A stretch of DNA of 64,000 nucleotides from NCBI RefSeq assembly GCF_032056465.1, contig NZ_DAMBCL010000002.1; one strand, given 5' to 3'. The position numbers and the translations under genes were made by a program. This DNA comes from Mobilicoccus sp032056465. Its GTDB lineage: Bacteria > Actinomycetota > Actinomycetes > Actinomycetales > Dermatophilaceae. A model generated the notes under the pieces. The model saw only the letters and a list, made by a program, of their open reading frames with translations. It had not been told where the DNA came from and ran no database searches. Of the stretch, positions 22,884 through 31,306 are shown one piece after another (the first letter of the stretch is position 1; every line of letters starts with the position of its first letter).

Positions 22884-25800
22884 TCAGCCTTCCTTCTGCG
22901 AGGTGGACTCGTCCGAGCCCCCGCCGTCTCGATCCTCCGGCGTCGGTGACCCCTGCGGCACGGCATCCGCCGCCCGGCGCACGTTGCCCGTGTCGGCGGT
23001 GAGACCGGCGAGCGAGGCGTACTCCTGCACGAGGTGCACGAGGGCCTCACCGGTGGGGCGGCGCCCCGGCCGGATGTCGCAACTGGCGACCTTCGACTCC
23101 TGGATCGCGACGTTGGGGTCGAGGGTGACGCCGAGGAGGTCGTTGGCCGCGTCTCCGGTGACCACGGCGCCGTCGCCACCCTGGCCCCAGTGATAGGGCA
23201 CGCCGATCTGGTGGACGGTCTGCTCGCCGATGCGCATGGGCCGAACCCGGTCGGTGACGAGCACCCGCGCCTCGATGGCCGACCGCGGTGAGACGAGGGT
23301 CGCCCAACCGCCGTTCTCCAGCCCGCGCAGCTCCGCCAGCTCGGGGGAGACCTCGCAGAAGAACTCCGGCTGGAGTTCGCTGAGGTAGGGCAACCACCGG
23401 CTCATGCCACCGGCGGTGTGGTGCTCGGTGAGCCGGTACGTCGTCATGACGAACGGGTACACCTCGGCGCCCCGCTCCGCGCCGGAGGGCGCGGTGAGGT
23501 TGTCCTTGCGCGGATACACCATGCGGGAGGGGTTGCGCTGCTGGCTGTACAGCGGGTTCTCGACCGGTGACTCCTGCGCCTCGTAGTGGCTCGGCATCGG
23601 CCCGTCGACCATGCCCTTGGGGGCGTACAGCCACCCCTTGCCGTCGGCCTGCATGATGAACGGGTCGTCCCCCGCGAGCCCGGCGGCACCACCCGTGCCG
23701 GGCTCCGGGCGGTAGGAGGGAGGCGTCGTCGCGGGGAAGTCGGGGATGTCGTGCCCCGTCCAGGCGCCCTTCTCCTCGTCCCACCACACGTACGCCTTGC
23801 GCTCGCTCCACGGTCTGCCCTGAGGGTCGGCCGAGGCGCGGTTGTAGAGGATGCGCCGGTTCGCCGGCCACGCCCAGCCCCACTCGGGCGAGACCCAGCT
23901 CTGCTCGGCGTCGGGCTTGCGGCGGTGGGCCTGGTTGACGCCGTCCTTGAAGACGCCGCAGTAGATCCAGCAACCGCCGTCGGTGCTGCCGTCGTCCTTC
24001 ATCTCGAGGTAGGACGAGAGGAGCTGCCCGGCCTTCTCGCCGGTGAGGTGACGACCGTTGATCTCGGCGAGGACGGCCTCGGCGTCGATCTCGCCGTGCT
24101 CGTCGAGGCGGTAGTCCCACGTGAGGTCGAGGATCGCCCGGTCCCGCGGGTGCGTGCTGCCGGCGAGCTTGCGCCGGATGGCGCGGCCGAGCTCGTAGAA
24201 GAACTCGAGATCCGAGGTGGCCTCGCCCGGGGGCGCCACGGCGGCCTCACGCCACTGCAGCAGACGCTGGGTCTGGGTGAACGTGCCGGCCTTCTCCGCG
24301 TAGGACGCGGCCGGCAGGAAGAAGACCTCGGTGCCGATGTCCTCGGTCCTGGCCTCGCCGCTGACGATCTCGGGCCCTGACTTCCAGAACGTCGCCGACT
24401 CGATGAGGTTGAGGTCGCGGACGACGAGCCACTTGAGGTTGCTCATCGCGTGGCGCTGGAGGCGGCCGTGGGAGGACCCCACCGCGGGGTTCTGCCCGAG
24501 CAGGAAGTACCCCTCGACCGTGCCGTCGATCATGCCCATCGCCGTGGCGTAGGTGTTGTGGTTGCCGGTGAGGCGAGGGAGATCACCGAAGCAGAAATCG
24601 TTCTCGGGGGTCGCCGCGTCGCCGTAGTAGGCCTTGAGCAGGTTGACCGTGTAGGCGCGTGCCTCGGCCCAGTAGCCCTTCTGGTCGGGTGAGGCGATCG
24701 TCGCCACGTAGTCCTCGAACGAGTCGTGGACACCGACCTTGGGCATGGGCAGATAGCCGGGGAGCAGGTTGAACAGCGTGGGGATGTCGGTGCTGCCCTG
24801 GATGCTCGCGTGCCCACGCAGCGCCATGATGCCGCCGCCGGGACGTCCGATGTTGCCGAGGAGCAGCTGCAGGATGCTCGCCGTGCGGATGAACTGCGCG
24901 CCGAGCGTGTGCTGGGTCCAGCCCACGGCGTAGGCGAAACACGTCGTGCGCTCGCGTCCGCTGTTCTCCGTGATCGTTCGCGCCACCTCGAGGAACTCCT
25001 CGCGGCTCACGCCGCACAACTGCTCGACGAGCTCGGGGGTGTAGCGAGAGAAGTGTCGCTTGAGCACCTGGAACACGCACCGAGGGTGCTGAAGCGTCTC
25101 GTCACGGCGCACGCGCGCGTGCTCGAGAGGCGGTCCACCCGACCCGTGCTCGTCACCGGCGGAGCGTTCGCGCTTCTCGCTGCCGTGCTCGTCGTCGCCG
25201 CCCGGCCCACCGACCTCGTCGTCGGCTCCCGCGGAGTCGTACCCCCATGTGCGCATGTCGTAGGCGCCGGTCTCGGGGTCGTAGCCCGAGAAGATGCCGT
25301 CGAGCTCGTCGACGTCCTTGAACTCCTCGTCGACGAGCGTCGCCGCGTTCGTGTACGCCTTGACGTACTCCTCGAACCAGAGGTCGTTCTCGATGACGTA
25401 TCGGATGAGGGCGCCGAGGAACACGATGTCGGATCCCACGCGGATGGGCACGTGCTTGTCCGCCACGGCGGAGGTGCGCGTGAACCGCGGGTCGATGTGG
25501 ATCACCGTGGCGCCACGGAGCTTGGCCTCGGTCACCCACTGGTAGGCCACCGGGTGGTTCTCGGCCATGTTGGAACCCTGGATGACGATGCAGTCCGCAT
25601 TCGCCATGTCCTGCACGAACTGGGTGGCGCCGCCGCGCCCGAACGAGGCTCCCAGACTGGGAACCGTGGCGGAGTGTCAAATACGCGCCTGGTTCTCGAT
25701 CTGGACGGCGCCGAGACCGGTGAACAACTTCTTGATGAGGTAGTTCTCCTCGTTGTCCAGCGCGGCGCCGCCGAGGGAGGCGATGCCCATCGTGCGGTTG

Positions 25801-26246
25801 AGACGCCGGCCCTGGTCGTCGACGTCCTGCCACGTACGAGCCCGCGTCTCGATGATGCGGTCGGCGATCATGTCGGTGGCCTGCGCGACGTCGAGGTGCT
25901 GCCAGTCGGTGGCGTGCGGCGCACGGTAGAGCACCTTCGTCGCCCTCTTGGGGTTGTTGACGAGCTGCTCGCTCGCGCTGCCCTTGGGGCACAGACGTCC
26001 ACGGGAGATCGGGGAGTCCGGGTCGCCTTCGATCTGGACGATCTTCTCGTCCTTGACGAAGATGCGCTGGCCGCATCCGACCGCGCAGTACGGGCAGATG
26101 CTCTTGGCCACCCGATCGGCCTCGACCGTGCGCGGGGTGAGGTTCGTCGTCCGGGCCGAGGCCACGGCGGGCCCCCGACCGAGGAAGTCCCCCTCCTTGA
26201 GCTGCCGGAGCACCGGCCACCCCAGGAAGGTCGAGGCGATGGACAT
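22884..26246 (-). CDS. fdhA: Formate dehydrogenase alpha subunit, selenoprotein
   Basis: A 1120-residue molybdopterin oxidoreductase of the FdnG/FdoG type, interrupted by an in-frame TGA at 25679-25677 that should be read as selenocysteine (residue 190). The flanks match known enzymes (ENQARI-U-HSATVPSLG). Upstream is the 4Fe-4S motif ICPYCAVGCGQ...LCPKG (about 53-96). Downstream are QGSNMAENHP and the molybdopterin-binding repeats. A SECIS hairpin follows the UGA. It oxidises formate to CO2, or the reverse, at a Mo/W-bis-MGD centre. I chose ATG 26246, preceded by GGGGGAG. A low-complexity acidic insert (about 338-382) separates GYDSAG from TLQHPRC. No Tat motif is visible at the N-terminus, unlike FdnG, suggesting a cytoplasmic orientation. 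Confidence 0.95.
25101..25235 (-). other. Acidic low-complexity insert in FdhA
   Basis: About 45 codons rich in Gly, Asp, Glu and His (ADDEVGGPGGDDEHGSEKRE and onward). They lie where E. coli FdnG has a short loop between DSWAYQ and LTLQHPRC. The frame is kept through it. It probably forms a flexible surface loop. Confidence 0.6.
25640..25679 (-). promoter_or_regulatory. SECIS element and Sec UGA codon of fdhA
   Basis: After the UGA (25679-25677) comes an 11-base spacer, then a hairpin GGUUCCCAGUCUGGGAGCC (25665-25647). The helix is GG/CC, a U facing G, then UCCC/GGGA closing loop AGUCU. E. coli fdhF has the same 11-base spacing with a GGUCU loop and a bulged U that SelB requires. The matching spacing, loop and U position make this a convincing bacterial SECIS bound by the C-terminal domain of SelB. 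Confidence 0.88.
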
Positions 26247-26409
26247 GCCGCTCCCCCTTCGTCGATGGTCAGGCCAACTGTACGCAGGCCCGTGACCTCC
26301 GGCACCCCGGAGAGTCGGCCCTGCCTGCGCCCGATCCACATGGGGCGGGGCGTCGGCAGCCGTGGGGGCGGTCGAGGGGGCGCCGGCCGGTCTTCGGCGG
26401 CGCCGGCCG

Positions 26410-26874
26410 TCAGCGGAGGGGGCGCCCCTGAGCGTCGGGCACCTTGCCGATGAACATCCGGATCGCGTCGATCAGCGCCCACAGGGCGGCCCCGAGGCAC
26501 AGGAGCCACCCGAGCGGGACGAGCACTCCGCCGCCGCCGACCTGGCCCGTCTGAGCGCCGGCGGACGTCGTGACGAGCGTGACGCCGCCGATGAAGAGCG
26601 CGATTCCGAGCACGTAGAGGCCCAGCTGTGCGAGGGCGATCCTCGTCCAGCCGAGATACCAGCGCCCGGCGCCGAAGATGCCCAGGAAGAGTTGCAGGAG
26701 TCCCGCGACGACCTTGGTCTTGTCGCTCAGGCCCGCCGTCCCGGATGCCGGCCCCTGGGCCCCGTAGACGCTGTCCGGCGTCCGGCCGACGGGGTGACCA
26801 GGGGGCTGGGTGTCGGATCCCGGCGCACCCCCGGTCGCGTCGGCGGCTCGGTACGGGTCGTGGGTGTCGCTCAT
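26410..26874 (-). CDS. TM2-domain membrane protein
   Basis: A 154-residue protein. The first 50 residues are polar and Pro/Gly-rich. Then comes a TM2 domain with two to three hydrophobic segments: KTKVVAGLLQLFLGIFGAGR, WYLGWTRIALAQLGLYVLG and a last span VPLGWLLCLGAALWALIDAI. The GxGRWYLG pattern between spans is the TM2 hallmark. AAGGAG precedes the ATG. Its function is not known; the family is widespread in actinobacteria. It is divergent from the DUF6421-like gene. Confidence 0.85.
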   Translation of the reverse strand: MSDTHDPYRAADATGGAPGSDTQPPGHPVGRTPDSVYGAQGPASGTAGLSDKTKVVAGLLQLFLGIFGAGRWYLGWTRIALAQLGLYVLGIALFIGGVTLVTTSAGAQTGQVGGGGVLVPLGWLLCLGAALWALIDAIRMFIGKVPDAQGRPLR

Positions 26875-27083
26875 CGGTGTCTCCTTGCAGGGTGTCGGAC
26901 GGCGCGGTCGCGGTCGCCATGCGGAATCGAGGCCACGGAGCGCATCGGGGCCCGTCGATGACCACGACCCGTCCGATGTGAGTCCCGGTGTCACTTCGGT
27001 GGGTCGAGGGGCCGGTGTCCCCTGTTCCGCCGCGATGCCCAAGGTGGTGGACAAAAGGCTGCCGGTGCTCGACGCTTGTCGTA

Positions 27084-27097
27084 ACCGTCCGGACGGT
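27084..27097. promoter_or_regulatory. 14-bp perfect palindrome, candidate operator
   Basis: ACCGTCCGGACGGT is a perfect 14-base palindrome located 47 bases before the ATG of the DUF6421-like gene, in the divergent gap with the TM2 gene. Position and symmetry suit a dimeric repressor such as a TetR-type protein. No such regulator gene is adjacent. Nothing else stands out in 26875-27144. Confidence 0.5.
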
Positions 27098-27144
27098 ACA
27101 GTGCCCGACCGCAGCCACGTCCGCAGAAGATCAGGAGGTCGTCC

Positions 27145-29295
27145 ATGAGCGTGTTCCCGCGTGTGCTCGTCGATGAGTCGCACAACGAGGCCTGGTCGCT
27201 GGACCCGCAGGTCGCCGCCCGCATCAACCCCGCCCAGCCGGCCGACGCGAGCTACGCGCAGGCGGCCGAGGCGCTGCGTCACCGGGGCTACGACGTCCGA
27301 GCGCACACGACCGGTGCCCTTGACGGGGACGTCCTCGCCACGGCCGACGTCCTCGTCGTCGCCCATCCCGCCGACACGGCCTCCGAACGCACGAGCGGAA
27401 CCGGCAGCCCGGTGTTCGCGGAGGCGGAGATCGACGCGATCGAGACCTACGTCCGGGGTGGCGGCGGCCTCGTCGTGCTCGGCGAGTGCCAGCAGAACTC
27501 CTACGGGTCCAACCTGCTCGACCTCCTCGCCCGGTTCGGCCTCACCATCCGCAACACGACCGTGCACGACGGCACCCACCGGTTCAACGGGGTCTCCTCG
27601 TGGGTCCTCGGGGACCTCGAGGACGACGGCCACGGCCGACGCGGCGGCGTGCTCTCCGGCATCGAGGAGGTCTGCTTCTACCGTGCGGGCACGCTCGCCG
27701 TCGACGACCCGACGAAGGCGGGGGAGGTGAGCATCCTCGCTCGCAGCCACGCCACCGCCCACCCGGGTGGCGAACCACTCGCGCTCACCGCGCGCCCGGG
27801 CGAGGGTCGGCTCGTCCTCGTCGCGGACTCCGACCTGTTCGGCGACGACTCCATCGACGACCTCGACCACCGGGCCCTCTGGGTCAACCTCCTCACGTGG
27901 GCCGCCGACACCGCTCGCGGCGCCTCGGAGTCCTCCCTCGAGGCCGCGTGGCTCGCCGTCGATCCCCGGTGGTCGGAGCTCAAGGCCGCCGTCGAGGAGA
28001 TCCGCCCGCTGCAGAGCAAGGACGGCTCGATCGACGCCGAGGTCCACGACCTCGACGCCGCCCGGACCCTCGTCGAGCGGATCTGTGCGGGCATCGAGGC
28101 TCTCGCGCCCGAGTTCCCTCACGACGAGTCCTACCTCGCCCAGTGCGTCGTCGACTTCCGGCGGTGGGCCGACGAGGGCTTCGGGGTGCCCGACTTCCTC
28201 GACTCCATCCTCGAGTTCGACCCCGCGGCCCACCGGCAGGACGGACTCGCCCACCTCGTCGTCTTCCCCATGTACACGCAGAACGGCAACCTCGACCGCA
28301 ACATCGAGGCCGTGCTCGTCAGCGTCTACTGGCCGGAATGGCTCGCCGAGCTCGAGAGGACGTACACGAACAAGGCGTTCCTCTCGATCGACTTCATCGA
28401 CTTCACCCCGGGCTACGACACCGACTCCGCGGTCCTCTTCCCCGAGACCGTCGCCATGCGCGAGGTGCCGACGTTCACGTGGGGCGCGATCTTCTCCGAC
28501 CGCGAGGCCGCGCGCTTCCGGCGCGTCACCGCCGCCGCGGCGCAGCTGCTGTCGCTCGACCTGCCGCCGGACGCCGAGCGGCTGCTCGTGAGTCAGGAGT
28601 ACTGCCAGGGCATGTTCGCGATGTGGGACATGATCCACGACCGCACCCACATGCGCGGTGACCTGCCGTTCGACCCGTTCATGATCAAGCAGCGCATGCC
28701 GTACTGGATGTACTCCCTCGAGGAGCTGCGGTGCGACCTCAACACTTTCGTCGAGGCCGTGAAGCTGGAGAAGGAGGGGCAGCCGTTCGCCAAGGGCGTG
28801 CAGTACGGCGTGATCTTCGATCGCATCTTCCGCTTCTCGATCACCGGCGGGCGGGTCCGCAACTACGACGGGCTCGGCGGGCAGTTGCTGTTCGCGTGGC
28901 TGCACAAGCACGACGCGCTGCGGTGGACCGACAACCGACTCACCTTCGACTGGGCCGCGGTGCCGGGCAGCGTGTGTGCCCTCGCCGAGGCCGTCAACAC
29001 CCTGTACCGCGAGGGCATCGACCGCAGCAAGGTCGCGCACTGGATCGCGAGCTACGAGTTCGTCACCCGGTACGTCGCACCGCACCCGCGGTCGACGTGG
29101 GCCAAGGGGGCCGACGCGCTTCCGTTGGACGGCAGGCCCAAGGAGCTCGTCGACCTCGTCCTGCCCGACGAGTTCCCCCTCAACGTCTTCTTCGAGGCGT
29201 TGGACAAGAAGCTCGGTCCGGTCATCGCCTCGACCAAGGGCATCACCGCCGCGACCGAGCGCGAGTACGCCCAGGAGCACGGGAGCGTGGCATGA
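27145..29295 (+). CDS. DUF6421-like uncharacterised protein
   Basis: A 716-residue protein that I recall as the DUF6421 type found in actinobacteria. The first about 260 residues look like a Rossmann-like GldG/DUF4350 domain (YVRGGGGLVVLGECQQNSYG; LVLVADSDLFGDDSIDDLDH). The rest (about 270-716) is the DUF proper, with conserved stretches EYCQGMFAMWDMIHDRTHMR and KQRMPYWMYSLEELRCDLNT. These are rich in His, Glu, Asp and Trp and look like a metal or active site, which is inference. AGGAGG precedes the ATG. It overlaps the SDR gene by 4 bases, and the threonine aldolase follows. No reaction is known to me. Confidence 0.75.
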   Translation: MSVFPRVLVDESHNEAWSLDPQVAARINPAQPADASYAQAAEALRHRGYDVRAHTTGALDGDVLATADVLVVAHPADTASERTSGTGSPVFAEAEIDAIETYVRGGGGLVVLGECQQNSYGSNLLDLLARFGLTIRNTTVHDGTHRFNGVSSWVLGDLEDDGHGRRGGVLSGIEEVCFYRAGTLAVDDPTKAGEVSILARSHATAHPGGEPLALTARPGEGRLVLVADSDLFGDDSIDDLDHRALWVNLLTWAADTARGASESSLEAAWLAVDPRWSELKAAVEEIRPLQSKDGSIDAEVHDLDAARTLVERICAGIEALAPEFPHDESYLAQCVVDFRRWADEGFGVPDFLDSILEFDPAAHRQDGLAHLVVFPMYTQNGNLDRNIEAVLVSVYWPEWLAELERTYTNKAFLSIDFIDFTPGYDTDSAVLFPETVAMREVPTFTWGAIFSDREAARFRRVTAAAAQLLSLDLPPDAERLLVSQEYCQGMFAMWDMIHDRTHMRGDLPFDPFMIKQRMPYWMYSLEELRCDLNTFVEAVKLEKEGQPFAKGVQYGVIFDRIFRFSITGGRVRNYDGLGGQLLFAWLHKHDALRWTDNRLTFDWAAVPGSVCALAEAVNTLYREGIDRSKVAHWIASYEFVTRYVAPHPRSTWAKGADALPLDGRPKELVDLVLPDEFPLNVFFEALDKKLGPVIASTKGITAATEREYAQEHGSVA

Positions 29296-30077
29296 CGCCG
29301 GAGTCCGAGGGATTCACCGCCGGTCCGCACGCCGCCCCGATGCCCGACCTCACGGGCAAGGTCGTCCTCGTCGCCGGCGCGGCGGGGGCGGCGGGTCCGC
29401 CCACCCTGGCCGCGCTCGTCGCCGCCGGGGCGCAGGTCGTCGCGATCGACAACGACGCCGCCCGTCTCGACCCGGTCGTCGCCGCGGTGGGTGAGGCGTT
29501 CGAGCCCGCGGCAGCAACGGCCGACGTCGCCGGCCGGGTCACCGGTGTGGTCGTCGACCTCCTCGACGAGGAGGCGACGCGGGCCGCGATCACCGCGGTC
29601 GCCGATGAACACGGCCGTATCGACGGACTGTTCCACCTCGTCGGGGGATGGCGCGGTGGCAAGGGCATCGTCGAGTCCGACCTTGCGGACTGGGACGTCA
29701 TGCAGAACCTGCTCGTGCGCACCCTTCAGCACACGAGCCGCGCCTGCCACGACGCGCTCGTCGCCTCCGGCGGACGCCTCGCGATCGTCTCGACCCCGCA
29801 GGCCCAGCAACCCGGCGCCAAGAACGCGTCCTACGCCGCGGCCAAGGCGGCGGCCGAGACGTGGGCGCTGGCCGTCGCCGACTCGTTCGGCGACTCCGGC
29901 GCCGCGGTCGTCATCCTGCAGGTCAAGGCCCTGCTCACCGACGCGATGAAGGCCGACCGGCCCGACCGTCGGTTCCCCGGGTACACCCACGTCGACGACG
30001 TCGCGGCCCACCTCGTCAGACTGTGGGAGTCCCCTGCCGACTCGTCGAACGGAACCCGACAGTGCCTCATCCCGTGA
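29292..30077 (+). CDS. Short-chain dehydrogenase/reductase
   Basis: A 261-residue SDR. The N-terminal fold VVLVAGAAGAAGPPTLAALV replaces the classic TGxxxGIG with AGAAGAAG, a variation seen in divergent SDRs. DGLFHLVGGWRGGKG takes the place of the NNAG region. The catalytic pair YAAAK is present (NASYAAAKAAAETWA, about 178-192). The ATG overlaps the upstream stop and its own stop overlaps the next gene, so the three are translationally coupled. The substrate is unknown. With a threonine aldolase next to it, a beta-hydroxy or beta-keto amino acid, or a derived aldehyde, is possible but unproven. Confidence 0.85.
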   Translation: MTPESEGFTAGPHAAPMPDLTGKVVLVAGAAGAAGPPTLAALVAAGAQVVAIDNDAARLDPVVAAVGEAFEPAAATADVAGRVTGVVVDLLDEEATRAAITAVADEHGRIDGLFHLVGGWRGGKGIVESDLADWDVMQNLLVRTLQHTSRACHDALVASGGRLAIVSTPQAQQPGAKNASYAAAKAAAETWALAVADSFGDSGAAVVILQVKALLTDAMKADRPDRRFPGYTHVDDVAAHLVRLWESPADSSNGTRQCLIP

Positions 30078-31135
30078 TCTCCCGCCTCCACGACCCCGAG
30101 TTCCGGGGCTTCGCGAGCGACAACTACTCCGGTGTCCTGCCGGAGGTGCTCGAGGCGCTCGCGATCGTCAACGGCGGTCACCAGCGGGCGTACGGCGCCG
30201 ACGTGTACACCGAGGCGCTCGGGGACCTCGTCCGCGCGCAGTTCGGGGACGCCGCGAGTGTGTACCCCGTCTTCAACGGCACCGGGGCGAACATCGTCTC
30301 CCTCGACCTCGTCACGCCCCGTTGGGGCGCGGTCGTGTGTGCCCGCACGGCACACATCAACGTCGACGAGTGCGGGGCGCCGGAGAAGATCGCCGGCCTC
30401 AAACTGCTGCCCGTCGACACCGAGGACGGCAAACTCACCCCGGAGTCGGTCGAGCAGGTCGCATGGGGTTTCGGCGACGAGCACCACGCCCAGCCCGCCG
30501 TCGTGTCGATCACCCAGAGCACCGAACTCGGGACGCTGTACACGGTCGAGGAGATCCGCGCCCTCGCCGACCAGGCGCACGCACTGGGGATGCGCCTGCA
30601 CCTCGACGGGGCGCGTCTGTTCATCGGGGCGGCGGCGCTGGGGGTCTCGTTGCGGGACATCACCACCGACGCCGGCGTCGACATCCTCTCCCTCGGAGGC
30701 ACGAAGCACGGGCTCATGGGGGCCGAAGCCGTCGTCGTCCTCGAACCGGGGATCCTCGATCATCCGCAGCGGGCGCTGTTCGTGCGCAAGCTCGACGCGC
30801 AACTCAACAGCAAGATGCGGTTCAGCTCGGCCCAGCTGCTCACCATCCTCACGGACGACCTGTGGCGGCGGGGTTCGGAGCATGCCATCGCGATGGCCCG
30901 GCGTCTCGCCGACGCCGTGCGCGACGTCGAGGGCGTCCGGCTCACCCGCGAACCCGAGGCCAACGCCGTGTTCGCGGTGCTGCCCGCCGAGGTCACCGCG
31001 CGGCTCCAGGAGCGCTACCCGTTCTACGTGTGGGACGAGGCCACCGGCGAGGTGCGGTGGATGTGCAGCTTCGACACGACCGAGCACGACATCGACGCCT
31101 TCGCGGCGGCCTTGCGGGAGGAGCTCGCTGCGTGA
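30062..31135 (+). CDS. Low-specificity threonine aldolase family
   Basis: A 357-residue PLP enzyme. The family opening FRGFASDNYSGVLPEVLEAL, the NGGHQRAYGADVYTE segment, HLDGARLFIGAAALG and the PLP-lysine segment LSLGGTKHGLMGAE are all present. It would split threonine-like beta-hydroxy amino acids to glycine and an aldehyde, or catalyse a related beta-elimination. GTG at 30062 or GTG at 30074 (GTGA overlap with the SDR stop) are both possible starts; I list the longer. A short inverted repeat CCGCGACC/GGTCGCGG (about 31198-31233) follows and may be the terminator. Confidence 0.9.
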   Translation: MPHPVISRLHDPEFRGFASDNYSGVLPEVLEALAIVNGGHQRAYGADVYTEALGDLVRAQFGDAASVYPVFNGTGANIVSLDLVTPRWGAVVCARTAHINVDECGAPEKIAGLKLLPVDTEDGKLTPESVEQVAWGFGDEHHAQPAVVSITQSTELGTLYTVEEIRALADQAHALGMRLHLDGARLFIGAAALGVSLRDITTDAGVDILSLGGTKHGLMGAEAVVVLEPGILDHPQRALFVRKLDAQLNSKMRFSSAQLLTILTDDLWRRGSEHAIAMARRLADAVRDVEGVRLTREPEANAVFAVLPAEVTARLQERYPFYVWDEATGEVRWMCSFDTTEHDIDAFAAALREELAA

Positions 31136-31306
31136 CCTCGTCGCCGGCCGACTCGGCGGCGGGGGCTGGCGCAGGTGAGCGTGGGAATGGGATGAGTACC
31201 GCGACCTCCGCGACCCGTCCGAGATAGGTCGCGGGGCTCAGGCGCGGTCGGTGCGGTCCTGGTGGCATGAGGCATCCGATCCGACGGCATCTCCGAGGAG
31301 GCCTCC

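Noticed and set aside
22884..25616. Two separate formate dehydrogenase genes, split at 25677.
   Set aside because: The conserved sequence continues through the TGA, which is followed by a SECIS hairpin, and the Sec machinery is present. One gene with selenocysteine is the better reading.
26410..29280. A 956-codon minus-strand frame opposite the DUF6421-like gene.
   Set aside because: Only the final 154 codons encode the TM2 protein. The remainder is antisense to a well-supported gene and shows no domain.
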